Under the pieces are notes generated by a model that saw nothing but the letters and a program-made list of their open reading frames with translations, was not told the DNA's origin and ran no database searches. Below, in pieces: positions 26,674-36,008 of a stretch of 64,000 bases of DNA. This stretch comes from Ligilactobacillus ubinensis (lineage in GTDB: Bacteria > Bacillota > Bacilli > Lactobacillales > Lactobacillaceae), in the NCBI RefSeq assembly GCF_024160875.1, contig NZ_JAIULA010000012.1, positions 1 through 64,000 of the forward strand, written 5' to 3'. The number at the start of each line of letters is the position of its first letter. The stretch's first letter is position 1. The translations under genes were made by a program, and so were the position numbers.

Positions 26674-28002
26674 TTATAATTTCACTAATTTCTTTCTAAA
26701 TCCTTGGTAAAATAGCAAACCAATCAAGAGAGTTCCTAAGTCTGCCAAAGGTTGCGCTATAATAATTCCTGTATATCCCCAAATTGGAACAATTATCACT
26801 AAAACAAGTAACAACAATACTCCTTGACGTGAAATAGACATTGCAAATGCCCCCAGCGCTTGACCCACAGATTGAAATAGTGTTGTAAATACTAAAATGG
26901 CACCAACAAACGGTGTTGTCAGCAATAAATAACGCAACATCTGTGCGCCATCACGAACAACTGTCGGATTTTGCATAAACCATCCCACAATCACAGGTGC
27001 AAATATCATTAACACAATACTTAGGCTAAAAGCAGCAACAACTTCAATCAATAAATCAAAATGTATTACCTTTTTCAAACGCTCTCGCTGTTTAGCACCA
27101 TAGTTATAGCCAATTAATGGTTGTGCCCCAAAAGCAAAACCAACCATTACTAACATTACAATCAGATATATCTTAAGCGCAATTCCTAAAGCGGCAACTG
27201 TTGCAGCTCCATAACTTGCTAAATAGTTATTTAAAAGTGCCGTTCCAAAACTTTGCATCAAATTTGTTATAGAAGCTGGAATTCCAATTACTAAAATCGC
27301 AGCTATCGTTTGCCGACTTACTTTCATGCTACTTAGCTCAATGGTTAAAAAGCGTGCTCGCCGGCAAACATAATAAAGTAATACCGTGTCTGAAAAAGCA
27401 TAACCAATTACAGTTGCTAATGCTGCTCCAGTTGCCCCTAAATGAAAGTAGAGAATAAATAGTGGATCCAAGATTATTGTCAAAATGGTTCCGCTCATCG
27501 TTCCAAGCATAGATTCCATTGCTAATCCTTCTGTGCGCAATAAATTACCTGGCACCAATGAAACAATTATAAGTGCAGATCCAGCAACCATTATTCGATA
27601 AAATTCTGCTGCGTAGTGATATGTAGCATTTGTTGTGCCTAGCATTTTTAAAATAGGATGTTCATTAAGCAACATTAAAACACTGACTACTACCCCAACA
27701 ACTAGAGCTGCATAAAAACAAAAACTGCTTGTTTTTCGTGCAGCTTCTTGCTCTTTTTTTCCTAGCAATCGTGAAATCAAGGCACTACCGCCTAACCCAA
27801 AAATATCACCTAACGCTAACATTAATGAAAAAAGCGGTGTACAAATTGTCACCCCTGCGACTAAAGCTGCATTTTGCGTTTTTGCGATAAAAAAGGTGTC
27901 TGCTAAATTATAAATCATACTAGCAACCATCCCCAAGACCACAGGTAAAGCTAATTTAAAATATGCTTTAGGTACTGGTGTGCGTAAAAACAACTCTTCC
28001 AT
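26674..28002 (-). CDS. MATE-family multidrug/cation efflux transporter
   Basis: This 442-residue membrane protein has 12 predicted helices in two homologous halves. Family features include LPVVLGMVASMIYNLADTFF in helix 1 and the GLGGSALISRLLGKKE segment in helix 2-3. It is similar in length to DinF/NorM-like proteins of lactic acid bacteria. It appears to be a single-gene unit. The exported compound is unknown. Confidence 0.88.
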   Translation of the reverse strand: MEELFLRTPVPKAYFKLALPVVLGMVASMIYNLADTFFIAKTQNAALVAGVTICTPLFSLMLALGDIFGLGGSALISRLLGKKEQEAARKTSSFCFYAALVVGVVVSVLMLLNEHPILKMLGTTNATYHYAAEFYRIMVAGSALIIVSLVPGNLLRTEGLAMESMLGTMSGTILTIILDPLFILYFHLGATGAALATVIGYAFSDTVLLYYVCRRARFLTIELSSMKVSRQTIAAILVIGIPASITNLMQSFGTALLNNYLASYGAATVAALGIALKIYLIVMLVMVGFAFGAQPLIGYNYGAKQRERLKKVIHFDLLIEVVAAFSLSIVLMIFAPVIVGWFMQNPTVVRDGAQMLRYLLLTTPFVGAILVFTTLFQSVGQALGAFAMSISRQGVLLLLVLVIIVPIWGYTGIIIAQPLADLGTLLIGLLFYQGFRKKLVKL

Positions 28003-28154
28003 AAAACGTTAATTTCTTCCCTTCCAGTTTCAATAACTACTTGTATCATTTGTAATACAAATACAAAAACTACGTTTACAATCACTATTAAGTATATACT
28101 CTCATTCAAATTCTGTGTAAGTAAAATTTATCGTTTATCTTCAATTTCTAATAC

Positions 28155-28187
28155 TAAAAAAGTCTGAAAATTTTATCCCAGACTTTA
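28155..28187 (-). terminator. Intrinsic terminator of the SdpI-like gene
   Basis: A hairpin with arms AAAGTCTG and CAGACTTT is followed on the minus strand by six T residues. Confidence 0.75.
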
Positions 28188-28232
28188 TAAATATATTTAC
28201 TTCAAATAGGAGCTTATCAACTATTTTGCTAA

Positions 28233-28568
28233 TTATTTAATAGTATGCTGATTTTGTTTATAAAAATGTTCATAGATAAATAATACTAATTCCGTGAACA
28301 CAATTATCGAAATCACTTCAAAAACAACTAATATGTTTGCTACTGTGCTTGTATTATATCTAAGCAAAATTAAAAAACAGATTAAGCCTGTAATTATTGA
28401 ATAAATGGCGCTAAACTTTTGTCCCAAATACCAGTTTTCTTTATTTTTCTTTGACGTAGGAGTTCTATAGCCCCAGTGATTCCCTAACTTTGTATATTGG
28501 GGTGGGAAAAAAGTTCTCACGATTCCTTCTATCACTAAAAACAAAAAAATAAGTTTATAAATTATCAT
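28233..28568 (-). CDS. SdpI-family small membrane protein
   Basis: This 111-residue protein has three hydrophobic segments (about 2-18, 50-68 and 75-98) and the family signature GYRTPTSKKNKENWYLGQKF (about 34-53). The SdpI/YhfL family is named for the immunity protein of the Bacillus SDP toxin, but most short members are of unknown role. It is a single-gene unit with its own terminator. No toxin gene is visible nearby. Confidence 0.7.
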   Translation of the reverse strand: MIIYKLIFLFLVIEGIVRTFFPPQYTKLGNHWGYRTPTSKKNKENWYLGQKFSAIYSIITGLICFLILLRYNTSTVANILVVFEVISIIVFTELVLFIYEHFYKQNQHTIK

Positions 28569-28986
28569 AATTAGCCTCCTCTAATGACCTATATTTCTAG
28601 CTACTTTAAAAATATAACCATTTTTTGATTCCAATTAAATATTATAATTTCCACTTAATAGCTACACACTTAGTGCTCATGCTCAATATATACCAAAAAC
28701 ACCATATGTTCAATTAATTTTAGCGATTATCTCAACTTTATAACCATTTGTTATACTAAATTCCGATTCAAATTACAACTCAGTATATCAGTAAAAACGT
28801 GTTCTCAAAAGTTTAATATAACTGGCTCTTTAACGAGTATAACCTCTATAAAAAGTTGTCTCAAGTTTCATACTACATCCATAGCTCCCAATATCTGCGG
28901 CATAGATACCGAGAGCTATTTAAACAATGTTTTAGAGGGGATATTTGATATATATACCCTGAAGTTGAACTGCTTGGTCATAAGCA
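28569..28986. other. Gene-free stretch between the SdpI-like gene and rloB
   Basis: The region holds the presumed promoter of the SdpI-like gene and a weak hairpin at 28881-28919 that lacks a T-run. No gene is supported. The lack of a clear terminator for the RloAB pair is noted. Confidence 0.45.
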
Positions 28987-29583
28987 TTATTGATTGGATA
29001 AAATAACCTCAGTTACAATATTACCAATGTTTGTTGATTGTTTACTAACTGAAATAGTAGAAACATTTTTTGTATTTTCAATTGCAGTATAAACTTTATC
29101 ACCTTTCAAAATATTTTCAATTTGTCTTCGATTAGCTTTAATATATTCTTGATTTAAATATTTAGTTAAGGCCATATATAACTCTTTCTGGCTTTTAACT
29201 GTTGAGCTTATTTTTTGATAGTGAGCAAGCAACCATACTTCAAAAGAACTGTTAGAAAAACCTATTTTACATGTAGCATTGTTTAAATTTAATTTTTCAG
29301 CTTTTTTAAACATTTCTGTAATTTCTCTTTCAGTATTATTATTTTTATCAAAAATAATAAAAACTTTAGTTTTGGAATCGGGTTTTAATGCCGTGTTGTT
29401 AGCCATCATATTTTTGGCTTTATCGATCCAATCCCCCCCACTATTGTTTAAAATTTTAATAGTCTTGGCTGCTGACATTCCATAATTCTGTGATAAAGAA
29501 TCAAAGAAAGCTTCTTCGGTTTCCCCTTCAACAAAAAAAAGAATTCTAGGTTTGAGTTTTCTTTTCTTCTTAGATCTACTCAT
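28987..29583 (-). CDS. RloB-like / AbiLii phage-defence protein
   Basis: The 198-residue protein matches the RloB family, which includes AbiLii of the lactococcal AbiL abortive infection system. A basic N-terminus is followed by the Toprim-like motif FFVEGETEEAFF (residues about 16-27) and an acidic VFIIFDKNNN segment (about 73-82), consistent with a metal-dependent nuclease fold, and SNSSFEVWLLAHY later on. Its gene overlaps the end of the ATPase gene by eight bases, so the two are translationally coupled. Together they form a two-gene defence module; phage specificity is unknown. Confidence 0.8.
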   Translation of the reverse strand: MSRSKKKRKLKPRILFFVEGETEEAFFDSLSQNYGMSAAKTIKILNNSGGDWIDKAKNMMANNTALKPDSKTKVFIIFDKNNNTEREITEMFKKAEKLNLNNATCKIGFSNSSFEVWLLAHYQKISSTVKSQKELYMALTKYLNQEYIKANRRQIENILKGDKVYTAIENTKNVSTISVSKQSTNIGNIVTEVILSNQ

Positions 29584-30802
29584 TTTCTTCGAGAGCCTCC
29601 AATAATAATTTTTTATTAACTATTTGTGTTGCACCATATCGGCCTTCTAAATACCTTTTTTTATAATTAAAGTCACTTCTCTTTAATGCAGGATCATCAA
29701 AATCAAAAAGACTAAATAATTCACTTTCACCAAATCTATTTTTTTCAGCAAACCAAATTTGATCTTGTCGTAAGTTACAATCCATGAGGGAAAGCTCATG
29801 TGTAGTTAAAACGAATTGATTTGTTTGCGTTGCACTGTTTATCAATACTAGTAATGCCTGCGCTAATTCTAAGTGGTAAGATCGATCAAATTCATCAATC
29901 AATAAAGTTTTTTTACTATTACTTAAAATATATAAGGCCAGAAACATAAATACTTTAGTACCAGTACTTTCATTATTGAAATAAACCGAAAAAGATCCTT
30001 CTTCAGATTTATGTGTACAATAAATATCGTAAAAAGTAGATGGAATTAATTCATCAATTTCACCAGAATCGTCATCATCTGCGTTTATTTTTTTTAATAT
30101 AAATTTAGGATTGGGTACATTTTCTACACGTTCCTTGACTTCAACATCATTGATATTGAAGTCGGCTGCTTGTAAAAAGTGGAGAAACCTTTTTTTAAAT
30201 CTTTCATTTTTCAACGATTTAAACTTGATATTTTGAATTCTATCTGTATTAACAAATACTAAATCCTCAACAAACCAGCTATATGCCTCTTTGGAGTACT
30301 TTTCATTGTTTTGTTGCGCAAAGTATAAAAGTAACTGGTTTTTTCTAACGTTAGCAGTTAGTTGAACCAATTGATTTGGAATATGCTCAACTTTTTGTCT
30401 ATTACGACTAAACACAATTTTTTTATTTAAAGTCAAAACTTCTTTAACAATTTCTTTTGAATTATACTCTAAAGCATAATTATACTCATTCTTGTTTTTT
30501 ATAAATGTAATCTCAAAAGTTGTATTTCTTTTATTATAACCAAATGAATCAGTATGCAATTTTTGAATTTCATCTGTTGTTGGATGAATAATCAAATTCT
30601 TAAGCATTAATAGAGCAGTGAGTAAATTTGTTTTTCCATTGGCATTTGCTCCAAAAAGTAAGGATGATTTTAATAATTTCTCTTTTCCCATTATTATCGT
30701 ATTGGATTTTTGATACTTGGTTAGTCTTTTCCCAGTTTGCATAGAAAAGACTTGTTCATTTTTAAAAGATCTATAGTTGGATATTTTGAATTCTACTAAC
30801 AT
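29576..30802 (-). CDS. RloA-like / AbiLi AAA ATPase of a defence module
   Basis: This 408-residue ABC/SMC-like ATPase (AAA_21 type) carries a Walker A motif GANANGKT (51-58) after MLVEFKISNYRSF, the typical N-terminus of OLD/RloA/AbiLi ATPases. A Walker B motif TLLIDEFDRSYH lies near residue 300 and a TTHELSLMD switch region follows. The partner RloB gene overlaps it. RloA/RloB and AbiLi/AbiLii pairs act in phage exclusion. The module sits alone between unrelated genes, in keeping with a laterally acquired defence island. Confidence 0.8.
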   Translation of the reverse strand: MLVEFKISNYRSFKNEQVFSMQTGKRLTKYQKSNTIIMGKEKLLKSSLLFGANANGKTNLLTALLMLKNLIIHPTTDEIQKLHTDSFGYNKRNTTFEITFIKNKNEYNYALEYNSKEIVKEVLTLNKKIVFSRNRQKVEHIPNQLVQLTANVRKNQLLLYFAQQNNEKYSKEAYSWFVEDLVFVNTDRIQNIKFKSLKNERFKKRFLHFLQAADFNINDVEVKERVENVPNPKFILKKINADDDDSGEIDELIPSTFYDIYCTHKSEEGSFSVYFNNESTGTKVFMFLALYILSNSKKTLLIDEFDRSYHLELAQALLVLINSATQTNQFVLTTHELSLMDCNLRQDQIWFAEKNRFGESELFSLFDFDDPALKRSDFNYKKRYLEGRYGATQIVNKKLLLEALEENE

Positions 30803-30915
30803 ATTATTCTCCCTTAAAAACGTTTTTTCGTTACTAAATACTAAATATGACTATATTATCTCAAATTATCGCTAATAGTCAACACAAAAATGTATTTGTA
30901 AGATTCAATAGACTA

Positions 30916-31047
30916 TTAATAATAACTATTCTCAAACCTCTTTTGGAGTTCCGCAAGTAATTTCTTTCTTGCTTGACTCTTCGTTTTTTTATCATATTCA
31001 GCCAATTTTTCAGCTATACCAAAAGGGGCATAGATTTTTTTCTTCAA
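30916..31047 (-). pseudogene. Short coding remnant of unknown origin
   Basis: An open frame from a TTG at 31047 would encode 43 residues rich in Lys/Glu (KKKIYAPFGIAEKLAEYD and KKLLAELQKRFENSYY). It looks like the C-terminal end of a real protein, with a helical charged tail. There is no ribosome binding site and no upstream coding sequence. I do not recognise the family. Confidence 0.3.
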
Positions 31048-31147
31048 TTAAGGTTTGTCTGATTAAAACACATATTCTAGATGAGTGCGCAAAACTATAG
31101 CTCAACATTATGTTGAACTATTAGATAAAGAAAAATGGTGTGCAATT

Positions 31148-31218
31148 AAAGTTAAGTGCTTGCCTTTTGGTATACCCCAAAAGTTAAAGTAAAAATCACT
31201 TAACTTTGGGGATATACC
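31148..31218. repeat. Overlapping inverted repeats with mutually exclusive pairings
   Basis: GGTATACCCCAAAAGTTAA (31169-31187) pairs imperfectly with TTAACTTTGGGGATATACC (31200-31218). AAAGTTAAGTG (31148-31158) can instead pair with CACTTAACTTT (31198-31208), which overlaps the first arm. The result is two alternative hairpins or a pseudoknot-like topology. Confidence 0.5.
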
Positions 31219-31269
31219 TCATGTTGTCCCATAATCTACAGCTGGTTTTAACTTCTCTTTTAGTGGAAA

Positions 31270-31319
31270 TAAAAAAGTTCTGATGATGAAACTCTTTTTA
31301 GCGTTTCATCATCAGAACT
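31270..31319 (-). terminator. Strong intrinsic terminator of the GH29-PTS-GH3-lacI operon
   Basis: A perfect 17-bp stem (AGTTCTGATGATGAAAC with its complement at 31303-31319) is followed on the minus strand by six T residues. Confidence 0.88.
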
Positions 31320-31389
31320 AATTTTAGCTTATTTTTATAGAATTAATTTTCATTACTATATCAATCTAAATCTTCTAATTTCACTTACT

Positions 31390-32361
31390 TCAATTAAAAC
31401 AATCAATTTGATTCTTCATCACAATCGTTTGACCTGTTGTGGTCGTATTATTATTTAAATGTTCTAATAGAATTTCAGCACATTTTAGTCCCATTGCTTT
31501 AGTTGGCGGCTGTATAATCAGCATTGGAATTTCTTCATTCTTAATTTGATCATCGTAATCATAATGTCCAAAGAAAATATCCTTACCAATTCGTATTCCT
31601 GCAACATTTAAATACTCCAAAGCACCGATAGACATGGTGTAGTTACTTACAAAAAGCGCAGTAATTCCTTCTTGAATCAACTCTTTTGCTCCCTGATATC
31701 CACTAAACCTAGAATAGTCGCCCTCATATATCTTCAAATCAACATCCGTTAACCCCAACACGGCTTCTTTTGCGCCACCATAGCGTTCCTTAGCAGAATA
31801 GTCTGCTTGTTGAGGTGTAATCATCCCGATTTTCTTATGTCCGAGCTCAATAATACGTTGAATTGCTTGTTTAACACTCTCACGATCATTCACAACAATG
31901 GCATCCGCATTTTGTAGGTTATTAGGTCTATTGATAAAGACAATAGGTATCTTCAAATCCGCTAATTTTTCAATACTATTCCATTCTTCTCCCGTTAAAA
32001 AAACAATTAATCCATCAATTGAACGACTCATCAAATAGTCTAGTTTCTGATCTACTTGTTGCGCATCACCGTTAAAACCACTTAATATTAAGCTATATCC
32101 TTGCGCCTCAAATAGCTGTTCAATTCCTGAAACAACTTCCGCACCAAAACGACTAGAGATACTATTCATTAACAATCCAATCGAAAAACTGCGATTGTTT
32201 TTTAAACCTTTAGCAATAATGTTTTGCTTATAATCTAGTTGTTTAATTGCAGCAGCAATCCTATCCATGTTTGCTGCTTTTAACTTGTAGCCATTCAAAT
32301 AACGAGAAACGGTTCCTACAGAAACACCCGCCAACTCTGCTACTTCTTTAACAGATGCCAT
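31390..32361 (-). CDS. LacI-family regulator of the glycan locus
   Basis: The 323-residue protein has an N-terminal LacI helix-turn-helix (ASVKEVAELAGVSVGTVSRYL) and a sugar-binding effector domain. It is the last gene of the minus-strand operon behind the GH3 gene (18 bases apart). Its likely operator is the palindrome TTGAACCGGTTCAA between the divergent GH29 and GH18 operons, so one repressor would control both arms. Confidence 0.88.
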   Translation of the reverse strand: MASVKEVAELAGVSVGTVSRYLNGYKLKAANMDRIAAAIKQLDYKQNIIAKGLKNNRSFSIGLLMNSISSRFGAEVVSGIEQLFEAQGYSLILSGFNGDAQQVDQKLDYLMSRSIDGLIVFLTGEEWNSIEKLADLKIPIVFINRPNNLQNADAIVVNDRESVKQAIQRIIELGHKKIGMITPQQADYSAKERYGGAKEAVLGLTDVDLKIYEGDYSRFSGYQGAKELIQEGITALFVSNYTMSIGALEYLNVAGIRIGKDIFFGHYDYDDQIKNEEIPMLIIQPPTKAMGLKCAEILLEHLNNNTTTTGQTIVMKNQIDCFN

Positions 32362-32379
32362 TATTCTTCCTCACTTAAA

Positions 32380-34656
32380 CTACCATGCTATATCTATGGT
32401 TAATTTATCAATCATAAAGGTTACTTTACTTGCCTGTTTGATTTTATGGTCTATATCCATATACTCAAATTCCGATTTTGGCAATACAAATGTCAATTTT
32501 TGTTGTTGCTTTGGTTCTAGCCAATTCTTTTGAAATGCCTTTAATAACTTAGTTCGTTGGATAACATGTCCACCCTTTAGTTTAGCAAACAACAATGTAC
32601 TTTCTTGACCTGCACATACGCCATTATTTTTCATGTTAACAGTTATCACTATTTTGTCAACAGCTGTTTTCACTTGTAAATTATCGTACTCAAACGTGGT
32701 GTAACTTAATCCTGTTCCAAAAGAATACAAGGGAGCCCCTGGTTGATCATAGTAATTTTCTTGTTTGCTAGCGTCCCTTTGATAGTAATACACTGGCAAT
32801 TGTTGACTGTTTAATGGATATGAGATACTTAACCGACCACTAGGATTGTTGTTTCCACTTAAAGTGTCAGCAATTGCTTGTGCCCCCTTTTGTCCAGGAA
32901 ACCAACCAATTAAGACAGCATCTGAAACTTCTTGTACGGTTGTTAGTTCATATGGGCGTCCCTGAATAAGAATAGAAATAATTGGCTTTTTTAGCTGCTT
33001 AAGAGCTGTCAATAAAGACAACTGTTGTCCGCCTAACTTCAATGAAGCGACATCGACATTTTCCCCTGAATCCATATTGATTCCCTTAGAACTAACTGCA
33101 CCATTACTTAAAAATTCCATATCAAAATTACGTGCACTGGACCCTCCTAAAACCACAACAATTATATCAGCATCTTTTGCAAGTGCCATTGCGTGTTCAA
33201 TCTGTGCATAACTTGAATCAACTGCACGAACCTCACACCCCTGTGCATAAGTTACCTGCGCATTCGGAAATGTTTGCTTAATTTGTTGATAAATCGTTTC
33301 TTGTTGCCGTTGAGAGCTTTGTGGCGCCGTATAATCACCTAGTAAATGATAGATATTATCTGCATTCGGACCAATAACTGCTATTTTTTTCTTTGTCTGA
33401 TTCAATGGTAAAATCCCACTATTTTTAACTAGCGTTATGCTTTCTTGTGCAACTTTTAGGTTAAGTTCTTCAGATTGTTTTAGTACCTGCGTTAATTCTT
33501 GTTCTGGCTCCTCTAGATAAGGATCGTCAAACAAACCTAATAAAAATTTCAAGCCTAAAACGTGGGCTACTGCCTGATCTAATGCCTTTAAATCAACTAA
33601 TTTTTCTTGAATAGCCTCATTGATTTGCATATAGGTTTGATCCCATAAACTCAAATCAACACCTGCTTTTAAAGCTGCTGCCGCTGCTGTTGCCTTACTA
33701 TCAAAAACGTCCTCTAACCGATCTAAAGCTACTCCATCTGCCATAACAATCCCTTGAAAACCAACTTCTTGACGCAATTGCGTTTTTAGTAATTCTTGGT
33801 TTATATGACACGGAACACCATCAACATCATTATAAGCAGCCATAACACCAGCAGCTTGCTTAACACTACTTAGTAGTGGGCGGTAAATATCACTGTATTC
33901 TCGCATACCTATAGTTACCGTTCCAGAATTATGACCACCTAATGCCTCCCCTTGCGCAATACAGTGTTTTAAAACTACTCCAACGGCTTTATTCTCTCGT
34001 AAACTTACCGTTTGATCTAAATAATTTACATCTTTTTGAATTAGATCTTCCTGAAATCCTGCTACTATAGCCTCCGTCATTTTTGCTGCTAATTTTGGAT
34101 CTTCACCAAAACATTCCTCTGAGCGCCCCCACCTTGGATCTTTTACTAGATCTAAGGTTGATACTAAAGCTAAGTTGACTCCTTTTAAAGCAAGTTCTTG
34201 TTTCATTAACTGGGCTGATTGTTGCATTAAATCAGTGTTAAATGAATTCCCCCGCCCAATATTTGTAGGATATGAAATTCCGTCTAGTCCTTGATGACCA
34301 TGGGGACATTCTTCCACAATCAGTGCTGGAATTTGCCACCGCGAATGTTCAATCACATATTTTTGGACACGATTTGCTACTTTCCAACTGTCCTTAGCTA
34401 AAACACCGTTGCTATAATTAACTTTCGACCACGGATCAGCTCTAAAAAGGCCATATAGCGCGCCTAAACCACCGCCCCATTCAACATGGTTTTTAAACTT
34501 TTCTGTGAATTCTTGTCGTTTTTCATCTGTAAAAGATTCCCACCCATATAGATGTTGATTAACTTGTCCAATTTTTTCTTGGATGCTCATTCGTGACAAT
34601 AAATCCGCCACGCGCTCTCTAATCGTTAGATTAGCATTTTGATATGGATAACGCAT
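32380..34656 (-). CDS. GH3 beta-glycosidase (beta-glucosidase/xylosidase/hexosaminidase-type)
   Basis: The 758-residue enzyme has the three-domain GH3 layout: a TIM barrel with KHCIAQGEALGGHNSG (the KH-type substrate loop), a nucleophile region GIVMADGVALDRL, the alpha/beta sandwich (about 400-620) and a C-terminal fibronectin-III-like domain. There is no signal peptide, so it cleaves imported oligosaccharides. It lies two bases downstream of the PTS IIC gene. The MADG version of the nucleophile loop differs from the common SDW, so substrate should not be assumed to be a plain beta-glucoside. Confidence 0.85.
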   Translation of the reverse strand: MRYPYQNANLTIRERVADLLSRMSIQEKIGQVNQHLYGWESFTDEKRQEFTEKFKNHVEWGGGLGALYGLFRADPWSKVNYSNGVLAKDSWKVANRVQKYVIEHSRWQIPALIVEECPHGHQGLDGISYPTNIGRGNSFNTDLMQQSAQLMKQELALKGVNLALVSTLDLVKDPRWGRSEECFGEDPKLAAKMTEAIVAGFQEDLIQKDVNYLDQTVSLRENKAVGVVLKHCIAQGEALGGHNSGTVTIGMREYSDIYRPLLSSVKQAAGVMAAYNDVDGVPCHINQELLKTQLRQEVGFQGIVMADGVALDRLEDVFDSKATAAAAALKAGVDLSLWDQTYMQINEAIQEKLVDLKALDQAVAHVLGLKFLLGLFDDPYLEEPEQELTQVLKQSEELNLKVAQESITLVKNSGILPLNQTKKKIAVIGPNADNIYHLLGDYTAPQSSQRQQETIYQQIKQTFPNAQVTYAQGCEVRAVDSSYAQIEHAMALAKDADIIVVVLGGSSARNFDMEFLSNGAVSSKGINMDSGENVDVASLKLGGQQLSLLTALKQLKKPIISILIQGRPYELTTVQEVSDAVLIGWFPGQKGAQAIADTLSGNNNPSGRLSISYPLNSQQLPVYYYQRDASKQENYYDQPGAPLYSFGTGLSYTTFEYDNLQVKTAVDKIVITVNMKNNGVCAGQESTLLFAKLKGGHVIQRTKLLKAFQKNWLEPKQQQKLTFVLPKSEFEYMDIDHKIKQASKVTFMIDKLTIDIAW

Positions 34657-34658
34657 TT

Positions 34659-35978
34659 TTAGTCCTCGCTTTGATTAACTTTGTTACTTGCAATAACAAA
34701 TGGTATATAGATTAAAATGTCCATAATCAATAACAATATCGTAAATACAGTAGCTGGAATGTTACCAGCAGTTGAAATCCATGTTTGTAACACAGGTGGT
34801 GTTATCCATGGAGAAATTGCAACCATTTTACCTAGAATCCCGATTTTGGTTAACATATATGCCAATGATAAGTTTATTGATGGAATAATTGCTGTTGGTA
34901 TCATAAAGATCGGATTCATAACAACTGGCAAGCCAAACATAACTGGTTCAGCAATATTGAATAAACTTGGTCCAATTGCTAATTTTGCAATATCTTTTTG
35001 CTCTTTTCTCTTTGAAACTAAAAAGATGGCTATTAATAATGCAAGAACACAACCTCCACCGCCAAGCATCCCGTATGAACCAAGAAAAGGCGCATTTACA
35101 ATGTTGGGAATTGTCTTATGTGCGGCAAATGCTTGCATATTTTCTTGAATAGATTCTAACTGTGGCGCAACCGTTATTGGCGATAAAATACTTGAGCCAT
35201 GTAATCCAAACACCCAAAGTGTATCTGAAATAAATTGAATGACGATCATTCCCACGCCAGATAAAACTAACCCTTTAAGCGGTGTTTGAATAACTATCGT
35301 GATAATATCGGGAATGCTCATACCAGTAAAAGCCTTTATTAAGTAAATTGGTATTGCAACCATGATGATAACTAAGACTTCTGGAATCAACGAATTAAAC
35401 GTAGATGCAACTGCTGGTGGCACTGAGTCTGGCATTTTGATCCGTAGTTTTTCAACCTTAGATAATCTAACAAAGATTTCAGTTCCTAAGATACCTGCAA
35501 ACATTGCTAAAAACAAACCTGATGATGATGTTAAATCTTGTGAGTAAATCCCTGTAACAGCAGCTGTTTTTCCAGATGTTAATGTTACTGTTGTTTGAAT
35601 TGGCATCATTAAAAACATTAAACATACGGATAATCCACCGGCATGATTAGGTGTAAAGGCTTTTGAATTAATGTTGCCATTAGCCTCATACCATGTAGCC
35701 AAATTAATCCCTATATTGTACGCTACTAAAATAGCTAAGATCCCTAAAGTTGCATTATTAGTCATCGTTGCTAAATCAGCTAACTTGCTTAAATCAATTA
35801 TTTTATTGACTGCTGCATTACTAAACAATAAAGCGTTTAATAAAATAAAAACCGATGCTGCCATAATCAATGGCATAGTCACGATAAAACTATCCCTAAT
35901 TGCTGTTAAATGTCGTTGTCCATTTAACTTTGCTGCCACGGGTACTAACTTAGCCGAAATTTTATCTGTTAAACTCAT
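34659..35978 (-). CDS. PTS EIIC, lactose/cellobiose family (CelB-like)
   Basis: This 439-residue membrane protein has the IIC fold of the lactose/diacetylchitobiose family (N-terminal LVPVAAKLNGQRHLTAIRDSF, a GLHGSSILSPITVAPQL active-site-like loop and a LGGGGCVLALLIA segment). Transported sugars are beta-linked disaccharides such as cellobiose, lactose or chitobiose. No IIA or IIB gene is in this locus, so those must come from elsewhere. Its neighbours, GH29, GH3, GH18, GH1 and GH170 enzymes, suggest a GlcNAc-containing or fucosylated oligosaccharide. Confidence 0.85.
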   Translation of the reverse strand: MSLTDKISAKLVPVAAKLNGQRHLTAIRDSFIVTMPLIMAASVFILLNALLFSNAAVNKIIDLSKLADLATMTNNATLGILAILVAYNIGINLATWYEANGNINSKAFTPNHAGGLSVCLMFLMMPIQTTVTLTSGKTAAVTGIYSQDLTSSSGLFLAMFAGILGTEIFVRLSKVEKLRIKMPDSVPPAVASTFNSLIPEVLVIIMVAIPIYLIKAFTGMSIPDIITIVIQTPLKGLVLSGVGMIVIQFISDTLWVFGLHGSSILSPITVAPQLESIQENMQAFAAHKTIPNIVNAPFLGSYGMLGGGGCVLALLIAIFLVSKRKEQKDIAKLAIGPSLFNIAEPVMFGLPVVMNPIFMIPTAIIPSINLSLAYMLTKIGILGKMVAISPWITPPVLQTWISTAGNIPATVFTILLLIMDILIYIPFVIASNKVNQSED

Positions 35979-36008
35979 TACGTAGTTACTCCTTTTTTAT
36001 GCAAATTT

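Larger units (their letters stand above)
30803..31389. other. Intergenic region with a gene fragment, overlapping inverted repeats and a terminator
   Basis: The region holds the presumed promoter of the RloAB module, a short coding remnant (30916-31047), overlapping inverted repeats (31148-31218) and the minus-strand terminator of the glycan operon (31270-31319). No complete gene is supported. Confidence 0.5.

Noticed and set aside
28881-28919. Hairpin past the rloB gene as its terminator
   Set aside because: The stem is interrupted and there is no T-run on the minus strand.
34717-35148. 143-codon open frame opposite the PTS IIC gene
   Set aside because: It is the shadow of the IIC coding sequence on the other strand, with no start signal.
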